44,954 nucleotides of DNA from Candidatus Hydrogenedentota bacterium. GTDB taxonomy: Bacteria > Hydrogenedentota > Hydrogenedentia > Hydrogenedentales > JAEUWI01. Where the stretch lies: the NCBI GenBank assembly GCA_016791475.1, contig JAEUWI010000055.1, positions 1-44,954 on the forward strand, written 5' to 3'. The notes under the pieces are model-generated. The model was not told the DNA's origin, searched no databases, and saw nothing but the letters and a program-made list of their open reading frames with translations. This document shows positions 33,744-41,067 of the stretch, one piece after another. A program made the position numbers and the translations under genes. How positions within the stretch are numbered: the first letter of the stretch is position 1; each line of letters begins with the position of its first letter.

Positions 33744-34585
33744 TATGCGTGTCCTCCCTGATAGTTGCGAACGCTCCACCACTGGAGCAGGTTAATGAGC
33801 AGCAGCAACACGAAGGACACCAGCAGCATTACCACGGCAATCGCCGTGGCGCCCGCGTAGTCAAACTGCTCCAGCTTTGTAATGATCAGCAGGCTGGTGA
33901 TCTCCGTCTTCATGGGCATGTTGCCGGAGATGAACACCACCGAGCCGTATTCGCCGATGGCCCGCGCGAAGGCCAGCGCAAAGCCCGTCAAGAGTGGCGG
34001 TACGAGTGGGGGAAGGAGCACGCGGAAAAACGTCTTGAAGCGCGTCGCGCCCAGACTGGCGGCGGCTTCCTCCAGCTCCTTGTTCAAATCTTCCATCGCC
34101 GGCTGGAGGGTGCGGACGACGAAGGGCAATCCAATGAAGGTAAGGGCAATGCCCACGCCCAGAGGCGAGTAGGCGGCTTTGATACCCAGCGGCTCCAGCA
34201 ACTGGCCTATCCAGCCGTTCTTGGAGTAGATGGCCGTGAGCGCAATCCCCGAAACCGCCGTGGGCAGGGCGAATGGCAGGTCCACCGCCGCGTCCACAAT
34301 GCGCTTTCCGGGAAAGGTGTAGCGCACCAGCACCCACGCCGTGACAAACCCGAAAACGGTGTTTACCAGCGCCGCGGCGAATGACGCGCCGAAGGTCAGC
34401 TTGTACGATGCCAGCACGCGGGCCGACGTGACCGCGGCCCAGAATTCGCTCACGCCCATGGTGGCGGTCTTCGCGAAAAGCGCCGAAAGGGGAATCAGCA
34501 CGATCAGGCTCATGTACAGGAGGGTAAAGCCCAGGGTCAACCCGAAGCCGGGCAACACCGTGTGGGACTTGAGCAACTTAAACAA
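33743..34585 (-). CDS. cysT: sulfate ABC transporter permease CysT, TTG start
   Basis: This 280-residue inner-membrane permease has helices such as [24 protein letters not shown] and a coupling loop in [23 protein letters not shown]. The conserved [29 protein letters not shown] is a CysT hallmark. The start codon is TTG, with GGAG seven bases before it; the next Met would remove the first membrane helix. The weak start codon and the hairpin just upstream both suggest lower expression than Sbp. It overlaps cysW by one base. Confidence 0.95.
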   Translation of the reverse strand: MFKLLKSHTVLPGFGLTLGFTLLYMSLIVLIPLSALFAKTATMGVSEFWAAVTSARVLASYKLTFGASFAAALVNTVFGFVTAWVLVRYTFPGKRIVDAAVDLPFALPTAVSGIALTAIYSKNGWIGQLLEPLGIKAAYSPLGVGIALTFIGLPFVVRTLQPAMEDLNKELEEAAASLGATRFKTFFRVLLPPLVPPLLTGFALAFARAIGEYGSVVFISGNMPMKTEITSLLIITKLEQFDYAGATAIAVVMLLVSFVLLLLINLLQWWSVRNYQGGHA

Positions 34586-34605
34586 GATTTCTCTCCTCGT
34601 GGGGT

Positions 34606-34641
34606 GGGCCCGAAGGCGCGTGGTGCATCGCCTTCGGGCCC
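34606..34641 (-). promoter_or_regulatory. intercistronic 13-bp hairpin between sbp and cysT
   Basis: GGGCCCGAAGGCG (34606-34618) and its exact complement (34629-34641) enclose a 10-nt loop. On the transcribed strand no T-tract follows. Such stems after binding-protein genes stabilise the upstream mRNA or attenuate transcription, so Sbp is made in excess over the permeases; this role is inferred. Confidence 0.75.
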
Positions 34642-34662
34642 GTCGACCGTTTCAATCGGGAA

Positions 34663-35745
34663 TCAATTCCCCGGTGCATAGATGGCGTCAAAGATGCCGC
34701 CGTCGTTGAAGTGCTTTTCCTGCGCCACGTCCCAGCCGCCGAACACGCCGTCGATCGTCACCAGGTCCAGTTCTTTGAAGCGGGCAAGATCCTTGGGATC
34801 CGCGTGCTTCGGTTCGATCGGGCGATAGAAGTGCTTCGCGGCAAGGCGCTGGCCAACGGGGGAGTACAAGTACTTCAGGTAAGCCTCCGCAACCTTCTCC
34901 GTGCCCTTCTTCTTCGCGTTCTTGTCCACCACCGTCACGGGCGGCTCCGCCAGAATGCTCAGCGACGGATACACGATTTCAAACTTGTCCGGTCCCAGTT
35001 CCTCGATCGACAGGAAAGCCTCGTTCTCCCACGCCAGAAGTACGTCGCCAATCTCCCGCTGCACAAACGTCGTGGTGCTGCCACGGGCGCCGGAGTCCAG
35101 CACCGGCACGTGGGAAAAGAGCGTCTTAACGAAGGCCTGCGCCTTCGCGTCCGCCGCCTTCACCTTTTCCGCCTGCTTGGGGTCCTTCAGCACGGCCAGA
35201 TCGCCCAGTTCCTTTTTCAGCGCGTACGCCCAGGCCGCCAGGTAGTTCCAGCGCGCGCCACCCGACGTTTTCGGATTCGGCGTGATCACTTCCACGCCCT
35301 CCTTCACCAGATCGCCCCAGTCCTTGATGCCCTTCGGGTTGCCCTTGCGCACCAGGAATACAATCGTGCTGGTATAGGGGGAGCTGTTGTGGGGCAGCCG
35401 TGTCTGCCAATCCTCGCCGAAAAGCTTGGCTTCCCGGGCGATGGCGCTGATGTCATAGGCCAGGGCCAGCGTCACCACATCGGCTTCCAGCCCGTCGATA
35501 ACCGCCCGCGCCTGCTTGCCCGCGCCGCCATGGGACTGCTGGACGGTAACGTTGTCGCCCGTCTTTTCCTTCCAATACGCCGCGAAGGCTTCGTTGTACT
35601 CCACGTAGAGCTCCCGCGTCGGATCGTAAGACACGTTGAGCAGTTCGATATCCGCGGCCTGGGCGCCGCCGGCCGCGATGCCCGCCAGCGCAAGCGCCAC
35701 GCCCGCATTGCGCAGGGCTTGTTTAAGGTTCAGGGTTAGTTTCAT
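34663..35745 (-). CDS. sbp: sulfate-binding periplasmic protein Sbp
   Basis: This 360-residue periplasmic binding protein carries the signal peptide [20 protein letters not shown], cleaved after AQAA. The mature N-terminus [19 protein letters not shown] is the Sbp/CysP signature. [45 protein letters not shown] and [12 protein letters not shown] are typical of the sulfate-binding type. The ATG at 35745 follows AGGAG eight bases upstream. It lies between cysK and cysT in a sulfur operon. A strong hairpin follows its stop codon. Sulfate versus thiosulfate preference cannot be told from sequence. Confidence 0.96.
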   Translation of the reverse strand: MKLTLNLKQALRNAGVALALAGIAAGGAQAADIELLNVSYDPTRELYVEYNEAFAAYWKEKTGDNVTVQQSHGGAGKQARAVIDGLEADVVTLALAYDISAIAREAKLFGEDWQTRLPHNSSPYTSTIVFLVRKGNPKGIKDWGDLVKEGVEVITPNPKTSGGARWNYLAAWAYALKKELGDLAVLKDPKQAEKVKAADAKAQAFVKTLFSHVPVLDSGARGSTTTFVQREIGDVLLAWENEAFLSIEELGPDKFEIVYPSLSILAEPPVTVVDKNAKKKGTEKVAEAYLKYLYSPVGQRLAAKHFYRPIEPKHADPKDLARFKELDLVTIDGVFGGWDVAQEKHFNDGGIFDAIYAPGN

Positions 35746-35801
35746 GGTGTGTACTCCTTTGGTCGTTTCTGTTGTTTTTTCGATAGCGCGTTGCGCGAAT
35801 T

Positions 35802-35855
35802 TCTGGGTCTTCTGGGTCTTATGGGCCGAATAGGCAGATGGGTCAAATAGGCGGG
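35802..35855. repeat. nonanucleotide array 8 (TCTGGGTCT/TATGGGCCG)
   Basis: TCTGGGTCT, TCTGGGTCT, TATGGGCCG, AATAGGCAG, ATGGGTCAA and ATAGGCGGG follow with one slip of one base. The third junction, GTCTTATGGGCC, is the complement of the unit of arrays 1 and 2, which links all arrays into one family. It lies inside the operon, between cysK and sbp. Confidence 0.75.
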
Positions 35856-35859
35856 TTCT

Positions 35860-35880
35860 CACCCTTCACCCTTCATCCTT
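35860..35880. repeat. heptanucleotide array (CACCCTT)3
   Basis: CACCCTT, CACCCTT and CATCCTT directly precede the cysK stop codon. This is a different period from the adjoining nonamer array; on the transcribed strand it reads AAGGATGAAGGGTGAAGGGTG. Confidence 0.75.
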
Positions 35881-35881
35881 C

Positions 35882-36874
35882 CTACAGTCCCGCCCCGATC
35901 TCATAGGCCTGCTGGAGCAGGCTCTTCACATCGGTGTGCTCGTAGGCGTCCGAATAGAGGGGCGTCGACAGGTACCGCTCGCCCGCGCTGCACGCGAAGG
36001 TCACGATGGTCTTGCCCTCATACTCAGGACGCTGCGCAACCCGCACCGCGGCACACACATTCGCACCCGTACTGATTCCCCCCAGGATCCCCTGAGAAGA
36101 AGCCAGAATTCGCGACCAGCCCGCCGCATCATCGCTGGTGACGGTTTCCACCGCGTTCAACAGCGACACATCCAGCGTTTCCGGAACGAACCCTGCGCCG
36201 ATGCCCTGAATCCGGTGCGGACCGGGCTTGCCGCCGGAAAGTATCGGCGACTCCCTGGGCTCCACCGCAATGGCAAGCACACCCGGATTCTGGCCTCGAA
36301 GATAGCGGGTCGTTCCCGTGATGGTGCCCCCTGTGCCGACACCCGCCACGACCACATCGACCGTGCCTTCGGACGCCCGCCAGATTTCCGGACCCGTTGT
36401 GCGTTCATGCACCGCCGGGTTCGCCGGGTTGCTGAACTGGCCCGGTGTCCAGGCGTGCGGCGTGTAGCGCGAAAGCTCTCGGGCCCGCTCGATCGCGCCG
36501 CCCATGCCCTTGTGGCTCGGCGTCAGCTCCAGGCTGGCGCCCAGTGCGCGCAGCATGTGGCGACGCTCGATGCTCATCGTCTCCGGCATCGTCAGCGTCA
36601 GCCGGTAGCCCCGTGCAGCGGCAATAAAGGCAAGCGCGATGCCGGTATTGCCGCTGGTGGGCTCAATGATATGCGTATCCGGTGTAAGGAGTCCCTCGGC
36701 CTCGCCCGCTTCAATCATCGCGCGCCCGATGCGGTCCTTCACGCTGCTCAGCGGGTTGAAGAACTCCAGTTTAAGAAGGACCCGCGCCCGGCGCTCGCGC
36801 GCGGGAATAAGCGCGCTCACATCCACCAGCGGTGTCTCGAAAACTGTATCCACGATGCTCTTCTTGACCGACAT
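35882..36874 (-). CDS. cysK: cysteine synthase (O-acetylserine sulfhydrylase)
   Basis: This 330-residue PLP enzyme makes cysteine from O-acetylserine and sulfide. The PLP lysine is K46 in LSSVKDRIG, the acetylserine loop is TSGNTG at 73-78, and the phosphate-binding loop is VGVGTGGTITG. The active-site SGGKPGPHRIQGIGAGFVP follows. The ATG at 36874 has AGGAG eight bases upstream. It sits 22 bp after the 55-codon gene and before sbp. CysK in a sulfate-uptake operon lets imported sulfur be fixed without the sulfite reductase genes, which are not in this window. Confidence 0.95.
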   Translation of the reverse strand: MSVKKSIVDTVFETPLVDVSALIPARERRARVLLKLEFFNPLSSVKDRIGRAMIEAGEAEGLLTPDTHIIEPTSGNTGIALAFIAAARGYRLTLTMPETMSIERRHMLRALGASLELTPSHKGMGGAIERARELSRYTPHAWTPGQFSNPANPAVHERTTGPEIWRASEGTVDVVVAGVGTGGTITGTTRYLRGQNPGVLAIAVEPRESPILSGGKPGPHRIQGIGAGFVPETLDVSLLNAVETVTSDDAAGWSRILASSQGILGGISTGANVCAAVRVAQRPEYEGKTIVTFACSAGERYLSTPLYSDAYEHTDVKSLLQQAYEIGAGL

Positions 36875-36896
36875 GTCAGGGACTCCTTGAATCAGA

Positions 36897-37064
36897 CTAC
36901 TTGTTCTGCTCTTCCTGGAGGCCCAGGAGGATGCCGATGCTCTCGCCAAACACCCCGAGGGCCGCCGCAAAGGCGCCGAACACGGCCACCTTCTGCTGGG
37001 TCTCGATCAGGGAAGCCTGGGCGGGGGCGGAAAGGATGCGGCTGGAGGTCTTGATGTGTTTCAT
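36897..37064 (-). CDS. 55-aa uncharacterised protein in the sulfur operon
   Basis: This small gene is too short for ordinary ORF thresholds but well supported. ATG at 37064 follows AAGGA eight bases upstream, codons are GC-rich at the third position, and the gene fits the operon with a 22-bp gap to cysK. The protein starts MKHIKTSSRILSAPAQ, a basic N-terminus. It continues with the hydrophobic run KVAVFGAFAAALGVFGESIG and ends EEQNK. The run is long enough for one membrane helix or an amphipathic helix. No family was recognised. A role in regulating the transporter or CysK is possible but inferred only from position. Confidence 0.72.
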   Translation of the reverse strand: MKHIKTSSRILSAPAQASLIETQQKVAVFGAFAAALGVFGESIGILLGLQEEQNK

Positions 37065-37124
37065 GTGAATATTCCTTCTGTCTTCGGTTGTTGATTGAAA
37101 GTTGTTTATCGTAGTCAGGCGACT

Positions 37125-37139
37125 CGGGACATGGTCCCG
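37125..37139. promoter_or_regulatory. short hairpin between porin and 55-aa genes
   Basis: CGGGAC and GTCCCG enclose a 3-nt loop, 7 bp after the porin stop codon. It is a small intercistronic stem that may limit read-through or protect the porin mRNA. Confidence 0.45.
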
Positions 37140-37145
37140 GCCCCC

Positions 37146-38600
37146 TTAGAATTCAAACTGAAAGCGGGTCTGCACCACGTCGAAATCGCCTTCATACAAG
37201 TCGTGGTCAATCTCGTTGTGAATGTAGTTTGTGGAGACCTTGACGTTCTGGTTCAGGAACCAGTTCACGCCCAGCGTCAGGCTGCTGTGTTCGCCGCCCC
37301 GCACCGGACCATCGCTGATGTCCACGGCTCCGTAACGCGCGGCCACTTCCCAGGCGCCCCAACCGCGCTCTTCACCGCGCAACGTGAAGGGATGCTTCAC
37401 CACGGGGTTCTCGATGCGTGCACTGTCGTGGCGGTAGACGCGATTCTCGCCGGTCAGGAAGTAACCCGCCTGGACGTAGTACCCGTCGAAGCTGAGGTCG
37501 CCGCCGAGTCTGGTCTCCACGTCCGAGCGAACGTATTCACTCTGGAATGTAAGCGGCCCAAAGATGCCGGCGAGTTCCAGGCCATACAGATTGATGTCGT
37601 CCGCATGGGTATCGCGGAAACGGAAACCTGCCGGAAACGCGTCCGGATTCACATAACGGAACAGAGAAACGCGGCTTTCGGGTCGCACGCCATAGTTCAC
37701 CACAGCCCCATCGGGATTGCGGTGGCTGAAGGCCGCGCCCAGGTGCAGCAATTGCCGGCCCTTTTCCGCGTAATACGGCAGACCCGTCACACGGCCCGTG
37801 ATCTGGTACCCCTGATCCTCGTCGGAGTCGTTGCTGCTCGGCCAGTCATCCGTCTCCTTGAACGCGCCAAGGGCCCAGGTCAACCGTTCCGCCTTGGGCT
37901 CGCCCAGCAGCGCATCGCTGAGCTGGATGCCCGCGTTGCGCGAAGGCACGAACACGTCCAGCAACGGATTTTCCAGGAACTGCCACGCCGTGATCGCATT
38001 GATCTCGTCCAGGCTGAAAGGTTCCTTGAAATGACCCACCTTCACATCAAAGGCGCGGTCGCCGCCGTAGGGAACTCCGTTGTACTGGAACCAGACATCG
38101 CGAAACTTCGGCGTGTCCTCGCCGTTCTGTCCCGCGAAGTCGAACTCCGCCGTGTACGTGAAATCTTCCCACGCCTTGCCCTGAAGCTGGATGCGCGCAA
38201 AGCGGAAGTCCGTTCCGTCCTGCTCGTCGCCGAGAGCGCCCTTGAGTTCGCGGTCCTGATTGAACCAGGCCCAGTCGTGTCCCAGTCGCACCCGTATGCG
38301 GCTCTCAAAAGCGCCGTCATCGGACTTTATCCGAAGTCCCTCGCCATTCAAACTCACCACCGGCTGTTTGTCCTTCACGCTCTCCGCCTTCGCCTGTACC
38401 GCATCGACCTTCTCCACGATGCTGTCCTGGTCCGCCGCGTAGCGCGCCTCAAACTGGTTCAACTGCCGCGTCAGCGTTTCCACCTGCTCCCGCAGCGCGG
38501 CCACTTCTTCCGGCGTCGGGGTTCCCGGTGGCTGGCCCCAGGCCGTCGTGGCGATGCCCGCCGCGGCCAGGGACAAGCCCCACCAATTCCTCGTTCTCAT
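37146..38600 (-). CDS. outer-membrane porin, OprP/OprO-like, with N-terminal coiled coil
   Basis: This outer-membrane protein of about 484 residues resembles the phosphate-selective porin O/P family. A signal peptide (MRTRNWWGLSLAAAGIATTAWG) is followed by a coiled-coil segment EEVAALREQVETLTRQLNQF, which trimerises and may tether to peptidoglycan. The 16-strand barrel follows, with alternating aromatic strands, RLGHDWAWFNQ, FRFARIQLQGKAWEDFTYTAEFDF and the terminal Phe in TRFQFEF. The ATG at 38600 follows AAGGAG; an ATG at 38618 lies inside that site. Its place in a sulfur operon suggests an anion (sulfate or organosulfonate) route; the family name does not prove phosphate selectivity. Confidence 0.85.
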   Translation of the reverse strand: MRTRNWWGLSLAAAGIATTAWGQPPGTPTPEEVAALREQVETLTRQLNQFEARYAADQDSIVEKVDAVQAKAESVKDKQPVVSLNGEGLRIKSDDGAFESRIRVRLGHDWAWFNQDRELKGALGDEQDGTDFRFARIQLQGKAWEDFTYTAEFDFAGQNGEDTPKFRDVWFQYNGVPYGGDRAFDVKVGHFKEPFSLDEINAITAWQFLENPLLDVFVPSRNAGIQLSDALLGEPKAERLTWALGAFKETDDWPSSNDSDEDQGYQITGRVTGLPYYAEKGRQLLHLGAAFSHRNPDGAVVNYGVRPESRVSLFRYVNPDAFPAGFRFRDTHADDINLYGLELAGIFGPLTFQSEYVRSDVETRLGGDLSFDGYYVQAGYFLTGENRVYRHDSARIENPVVKHPFTLRGEERGWGAWEVAARYGAVDISDGPVRGGEHSSLTLGVNWFLNQNVKVSTNYIHNEIDHDLYEGDFDVVQTRFQFEF

Positions 38601-38722
38601 GATTCGTCTCTCCTTCATTTCCCAAGACTCGGAACTCCGGAATATCCGGTAAATCTGCTGCCCGTTCTCTGCAGTGGATGTTTCAAAATGCCTCCGCCGA
38701 TGCGGTGGGCGGGGTGGTATGC

Positions 38723-38917
38723 TCAGTGGCCCCCGGTGGCCAGTCGGATTCGCTCGCGCTTGTCAATCATCACCACGCGCCCGTCGTGGACCGTCACTTC
38801 CACAGACCCATAGCGCAGGCTGCCGATGGCCACCAGAATCGCCTCGGTGATGGACGGGTCGATGCGCTGGGATGCCTCAGGCCCCGGTTTTTTCTCCTGG
38901 CTTACTTCGCTGCTCAT
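38723..38917 (-). CDS. oscA: OscA/YezD-like small protein (DUF2292)
   Basis: This 64-residue protein carries the DUF2292 core ILVAIGSLRYGSVEVTVHDG followed by RVVMIDKRERIR. OscA of Pseudomonas is a member of this family, is cotranscribed with sbp and is needed for sulfur supply under chromate stress or on organosulfur sources. Here the gene heads the operon containing sbp and cysTWA, matching that association. The ATG at 38917 has GAGG four bases upstream; the longer frame to 39034 runs across the sigma-54 promoter and is rejected. Its molecular activity is unknown. Confidence 0.85.
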   Translation of the reverse strand: MSSEVSQEKKPGPEASQRIDPSITEAILVAIGSLRYGSVEVTVHDGRVVMIDKRERIRLATGGH

Positions 38918-39002
38918 ATTTCCTCGATTCTCATGGGGTGTTTTACGGGTCCCGATCAGGGCGATCGCCATAGGTTGACCGTCCTGAAAGGGATGCCTGT
39001 AG

Positions 39003-39018
39003 AGCAGCCAGCGTGCCA
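39003..39018 (-). promoter_or_regulatory. sigma-54 (RpoN) promoter of the sulfur operon
   Basis: On the minus strand TGGCACG-CTGG-CTGCT matches the -24/-12 consensus TGGCACG-N4-TTGCA, with perfect GG-N10-GC spacing and one mismatch in the -12 half. The predicted start near 38991 leaves a 74-nt leader before oscA. The adjacent divergent gene encodes a sigma-54 activator. Confidence 0.85.
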
Positions 39019-39107
39019 GTTTCGAGATGGCCACCTGGCGGCGGGCGGCGTCGTTCGGTGTTGTTTGTTTAAGTCTTTGCTATCAGATGGCTTACGTGAG
39101 TGTGCTC

Positions 39108-39186
39108 GATGGGTTAAGGCTGGTATCCGTCATACTTGATGGCAACGGAGCCGAATTGTGAGCCAGCAGATTCGAGATAACCCATC
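39108..39186. promoter_or_regulatory. candidate enhancer sites: GATGGGTTA inverted repeat
   Basis: GATGGGTTA (39108-39116) is exactly repeated in inverse as TAACCCATC (39178-39186), 61 bp apart. A third partial copy, CTTGATGG, lies at 39135-39142. The sites fall about 117-195 bp upstream of the predicted sigma-54 start, a normal enhancer distance. They are also next to the regulator's own promoter, allowing autoregulation. Confidence 0.55.
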
Positions 39187-39248
39187 AAGATCCAGCAAAT
39201 ATGCCGGGTAAAAATAACAGGCATTCGCATTGTCCAGTACATTTGCGG

Positions 39249-39254
39249 TATACT
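39249..39254 (+). promoter_or_regulatory. -10 element implying a leaderless regulator mRNA
   Basis: TATACT ends six bases before the ATG at 39261, so transcription would start at or next to the A of the start codon. No Shine-Dalgarno precedes that ATG, which fits a leaderless message. The -35 is poor (TTGTCC only 13 bp upstream). Confidence 0.4.
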
Positions 39255-39260
39255 CCCGCC

Positions 39261-40805
39261 ATGAAAAGACACCACGAACTCCTGCTCTCCGTGTGGCGCG
39301 AAGCCTGCCGCCATATCGAACTTGATGAATCACTCGCCCGGATCGCCCCCTTGCTCGCCGATCCCATGGCGCTCCATGGCATGCAGCTATTCCATGTGGA
39401 CCCCGATCTCAAGCGCGTCGAGCGCCTCGGGGCCGTGCTCGAAGACGACGAGGCTACCCTGCCCGCGCCCGCCCTCGATGCGCGGCGCGTTGCCACCCTT
39501 GCCCGTTGGTGCAAGACAGGCACCCCCGTCGCCTTCAATGCCGCCGCTCCCGTACCCGCCATTCCCTTGGAGTTGTGCGATGCACTCAGCAATCAGATCC
39601 TCGCCTTGCCGCTCCGCTCCGAGCACGATACCCTTGGCGTACTCATGCTGGGTGCCCAACCGGGCCACCGCTTTGGCGATGCCGATGCGCGCCTCGCGGA
39701 GTTACTCTGCGAGCCCCTGGCCGTCGCACTGGAAAATGATCGGCGCCTCAATGAGCTTATCGCGCTGCGCGAGGCCGCTGAAGCCGACAAGATCAAGCTG
39801 CTCCATCGCCTCGGCCGAGAGGCCTTGACCAACGAGATCATCGGCGCCAAAGGCGGGTTGCGCTCCGTACTCGAGCGGGCCGCCCTCGTGTCCCGCTCCG
39901 AGGTGCCCGTGCTGATTTTCGGCGAGACCGGCGCCGGCAAAGAAGTCGTCGCCCGCGCCATTCACGACAGCTCTCCCCGGGCCAACGGCCCCTTCATCCG
40001 CGTGAACTGCGGTGCAATCCCCCATGAATTGATCGACTCCGAGCTCTTCGGCCACGAGAAAGGCAGCTTCACCGGCGCCACCGGTTCAAGGCGCGGCTGG
40101 TTCGAACGCGCCGACGGCGGCACGCTGTTCCTCGATGAAATCGGCGAGCTTTCCGCCGCCGCACAGGTCCGCCTCCTCCGCGTCGTGCAGGAGGGTGTCT
40201 TCGAGCGCGTGGGGGGGGAGCAGTCGCTCCATGTGAACGTGCGCATCGTCGCCGCCACCCACCGCGACCTCGCCATGATGGTCCGGGAACACAGCTTTCG
40301 CGAAGACCTCTGGTATCGCATCGCCGTCTTCCCCATCATGCTGCCACCCCTCCGCGAGCGCCTGGAAGATATCCCCGAACTGGCGGCCCACTTTGCGGAC
40401 CGGGCCGCGCGCCGCTTCGGACTTCGGCCCCAGACGCCCACCGAGGCCGATCTGGCCCTCCTCGCGGCCTATTCGTGGCCCGGCAACGTCCGCGAGTTTG
40501 CCTCGGTGCTGGATCGCGCCGCCCTCCTGGGAGATGGCGCAAGGCTGGAAGTCGCCGCCGCCCTCGGCATCGCGCCCGTGGGCCAGCGCGCCTCTGGCCA
40601 GGCCGTGGCGCCAGATATCGCCGAGACTGGCCCCATCGTCACCCTCGACGAAGCTATGAAACGACACATCGAACGCGCCCTCGCCCACACCGGCGGAAAG
40701 ATTGAGGGCAAGGGCGGCGTCGCCGACCTCCTCGACATCAACCCCCACACCCTGCGCGCCCGCATGCGCAAACTCCGCGTCGAGTGGAACAGCTTTCGGA
40801 AGTAA
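39261..40805 (+). CDS. sigma-54 enhancer-binding regulator (GAF-AAA-Fis)
   Basis: This 514-residue activator has three domains. The N-terminal GAF-like sensor spans about residues 1-170 (ELLLSVWREACRHIELDESL, ILALPLRSEHDTLGVLMLG). The AAA+ domain has Walker A FGETGAGKEV, a sigma-54-contact loop GSFTGA (Ser replacing Ala of GAFTGA), Walker B GGTLFLDEIGEL and arginine-finger region FREDLWYRI. The C-terminal Fis-type HTH reads GGVADLLDINPHTLRARMRKL. It should hydrolyse ATP to open the sigma-54 promoter of the divergent sulfur operon. Its signal is unknown; sulfur starvation is inferred from the target. The longer frame to 39201 is less likely. Confidence 0.92.
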   Translation: MKRHHELLLSVWREACRHIELDESLARIAPLLADPMALHGMQLFHVDPDLKRVERLGAVLEDDEATLPAPALDARRVATLARWCKTGTPVAFNAAAPVPAIPLELCDALSNQILALPLRSEHDTLGVLMLGAQPGHRFGDADARLAELLCEPLAVALENDRRLNELIALREAAEADKIKLLHRLGREALTNEIIGAKGGLRSVLERAALVSRSEVPVLIFGETGAGKEVVARAIHDSSPRANGPFIRVNCGAIPHELIDSELFGHEKGSFTGATGSRRGWFERADGGTLFLDEIGELSAAAQVRLLRVVQEGVFERVGGEQSLHVNVRIVAATHRDLAMMVREHSFREDLWYRIAVFPIMLPPLRERLEDIPELAAHFADRAARRFGLRPQTPTEADLALLAAYSWPGNVREFASVLDRAALLGDGARLEVAAALGIAPVGQRASGQAVAPDIAETGPIVTLDEAMKRHIERALAHTGGKIEGKGGVADLLDINPHTLRARMRKLRVEWNSFRK

Positions 40806-41067
40806 GCCGGATTCGCCCCGGATACCGGTGAACTTGGTCTCAGATCACCGCGCCCATAGCGTCGCGGAGGCCCATCCATAAATCAGGCGGGTCGCTCGCG
40901 GCCCTGACTGCGCCCATCGGGGTGCGTCAATCGGCGTGGCCTGCCCAGTTCCTTCAACCGACGAAAAGACGCGCCTTGCCCTGACCGGGAGTTTTATACA
41001 ATACTCTTGGTACCAGTTTACTGTCCCGTGCAGCGCGGACCTCCACACAGCCGAAACCAGGATTGTT
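40806..41067. other. 262-bp intergenic region before the GEVED protein
   Basis: No ORF, array or strong hairpin is seen. TTTTATACAATACTCTTGG at about 40991-41009 contains -10-like hexamers, with TTGCCC at about 40977, which could form a weak promoter for the next gene. Confidence 0.4.

Noticed and set aside
37095-38813. 572-codon plus-strand frame opposite the porin
   Set aside because: Antisense to the porin, which has signal peptide, barrel and terminal Phe; the frame has no homology features.
38918-39034. N-terminal extension of the OscA-like protein
   Set aside because: The extension would cross the sigma-54 promoter, and the family length fits the start at 38917.
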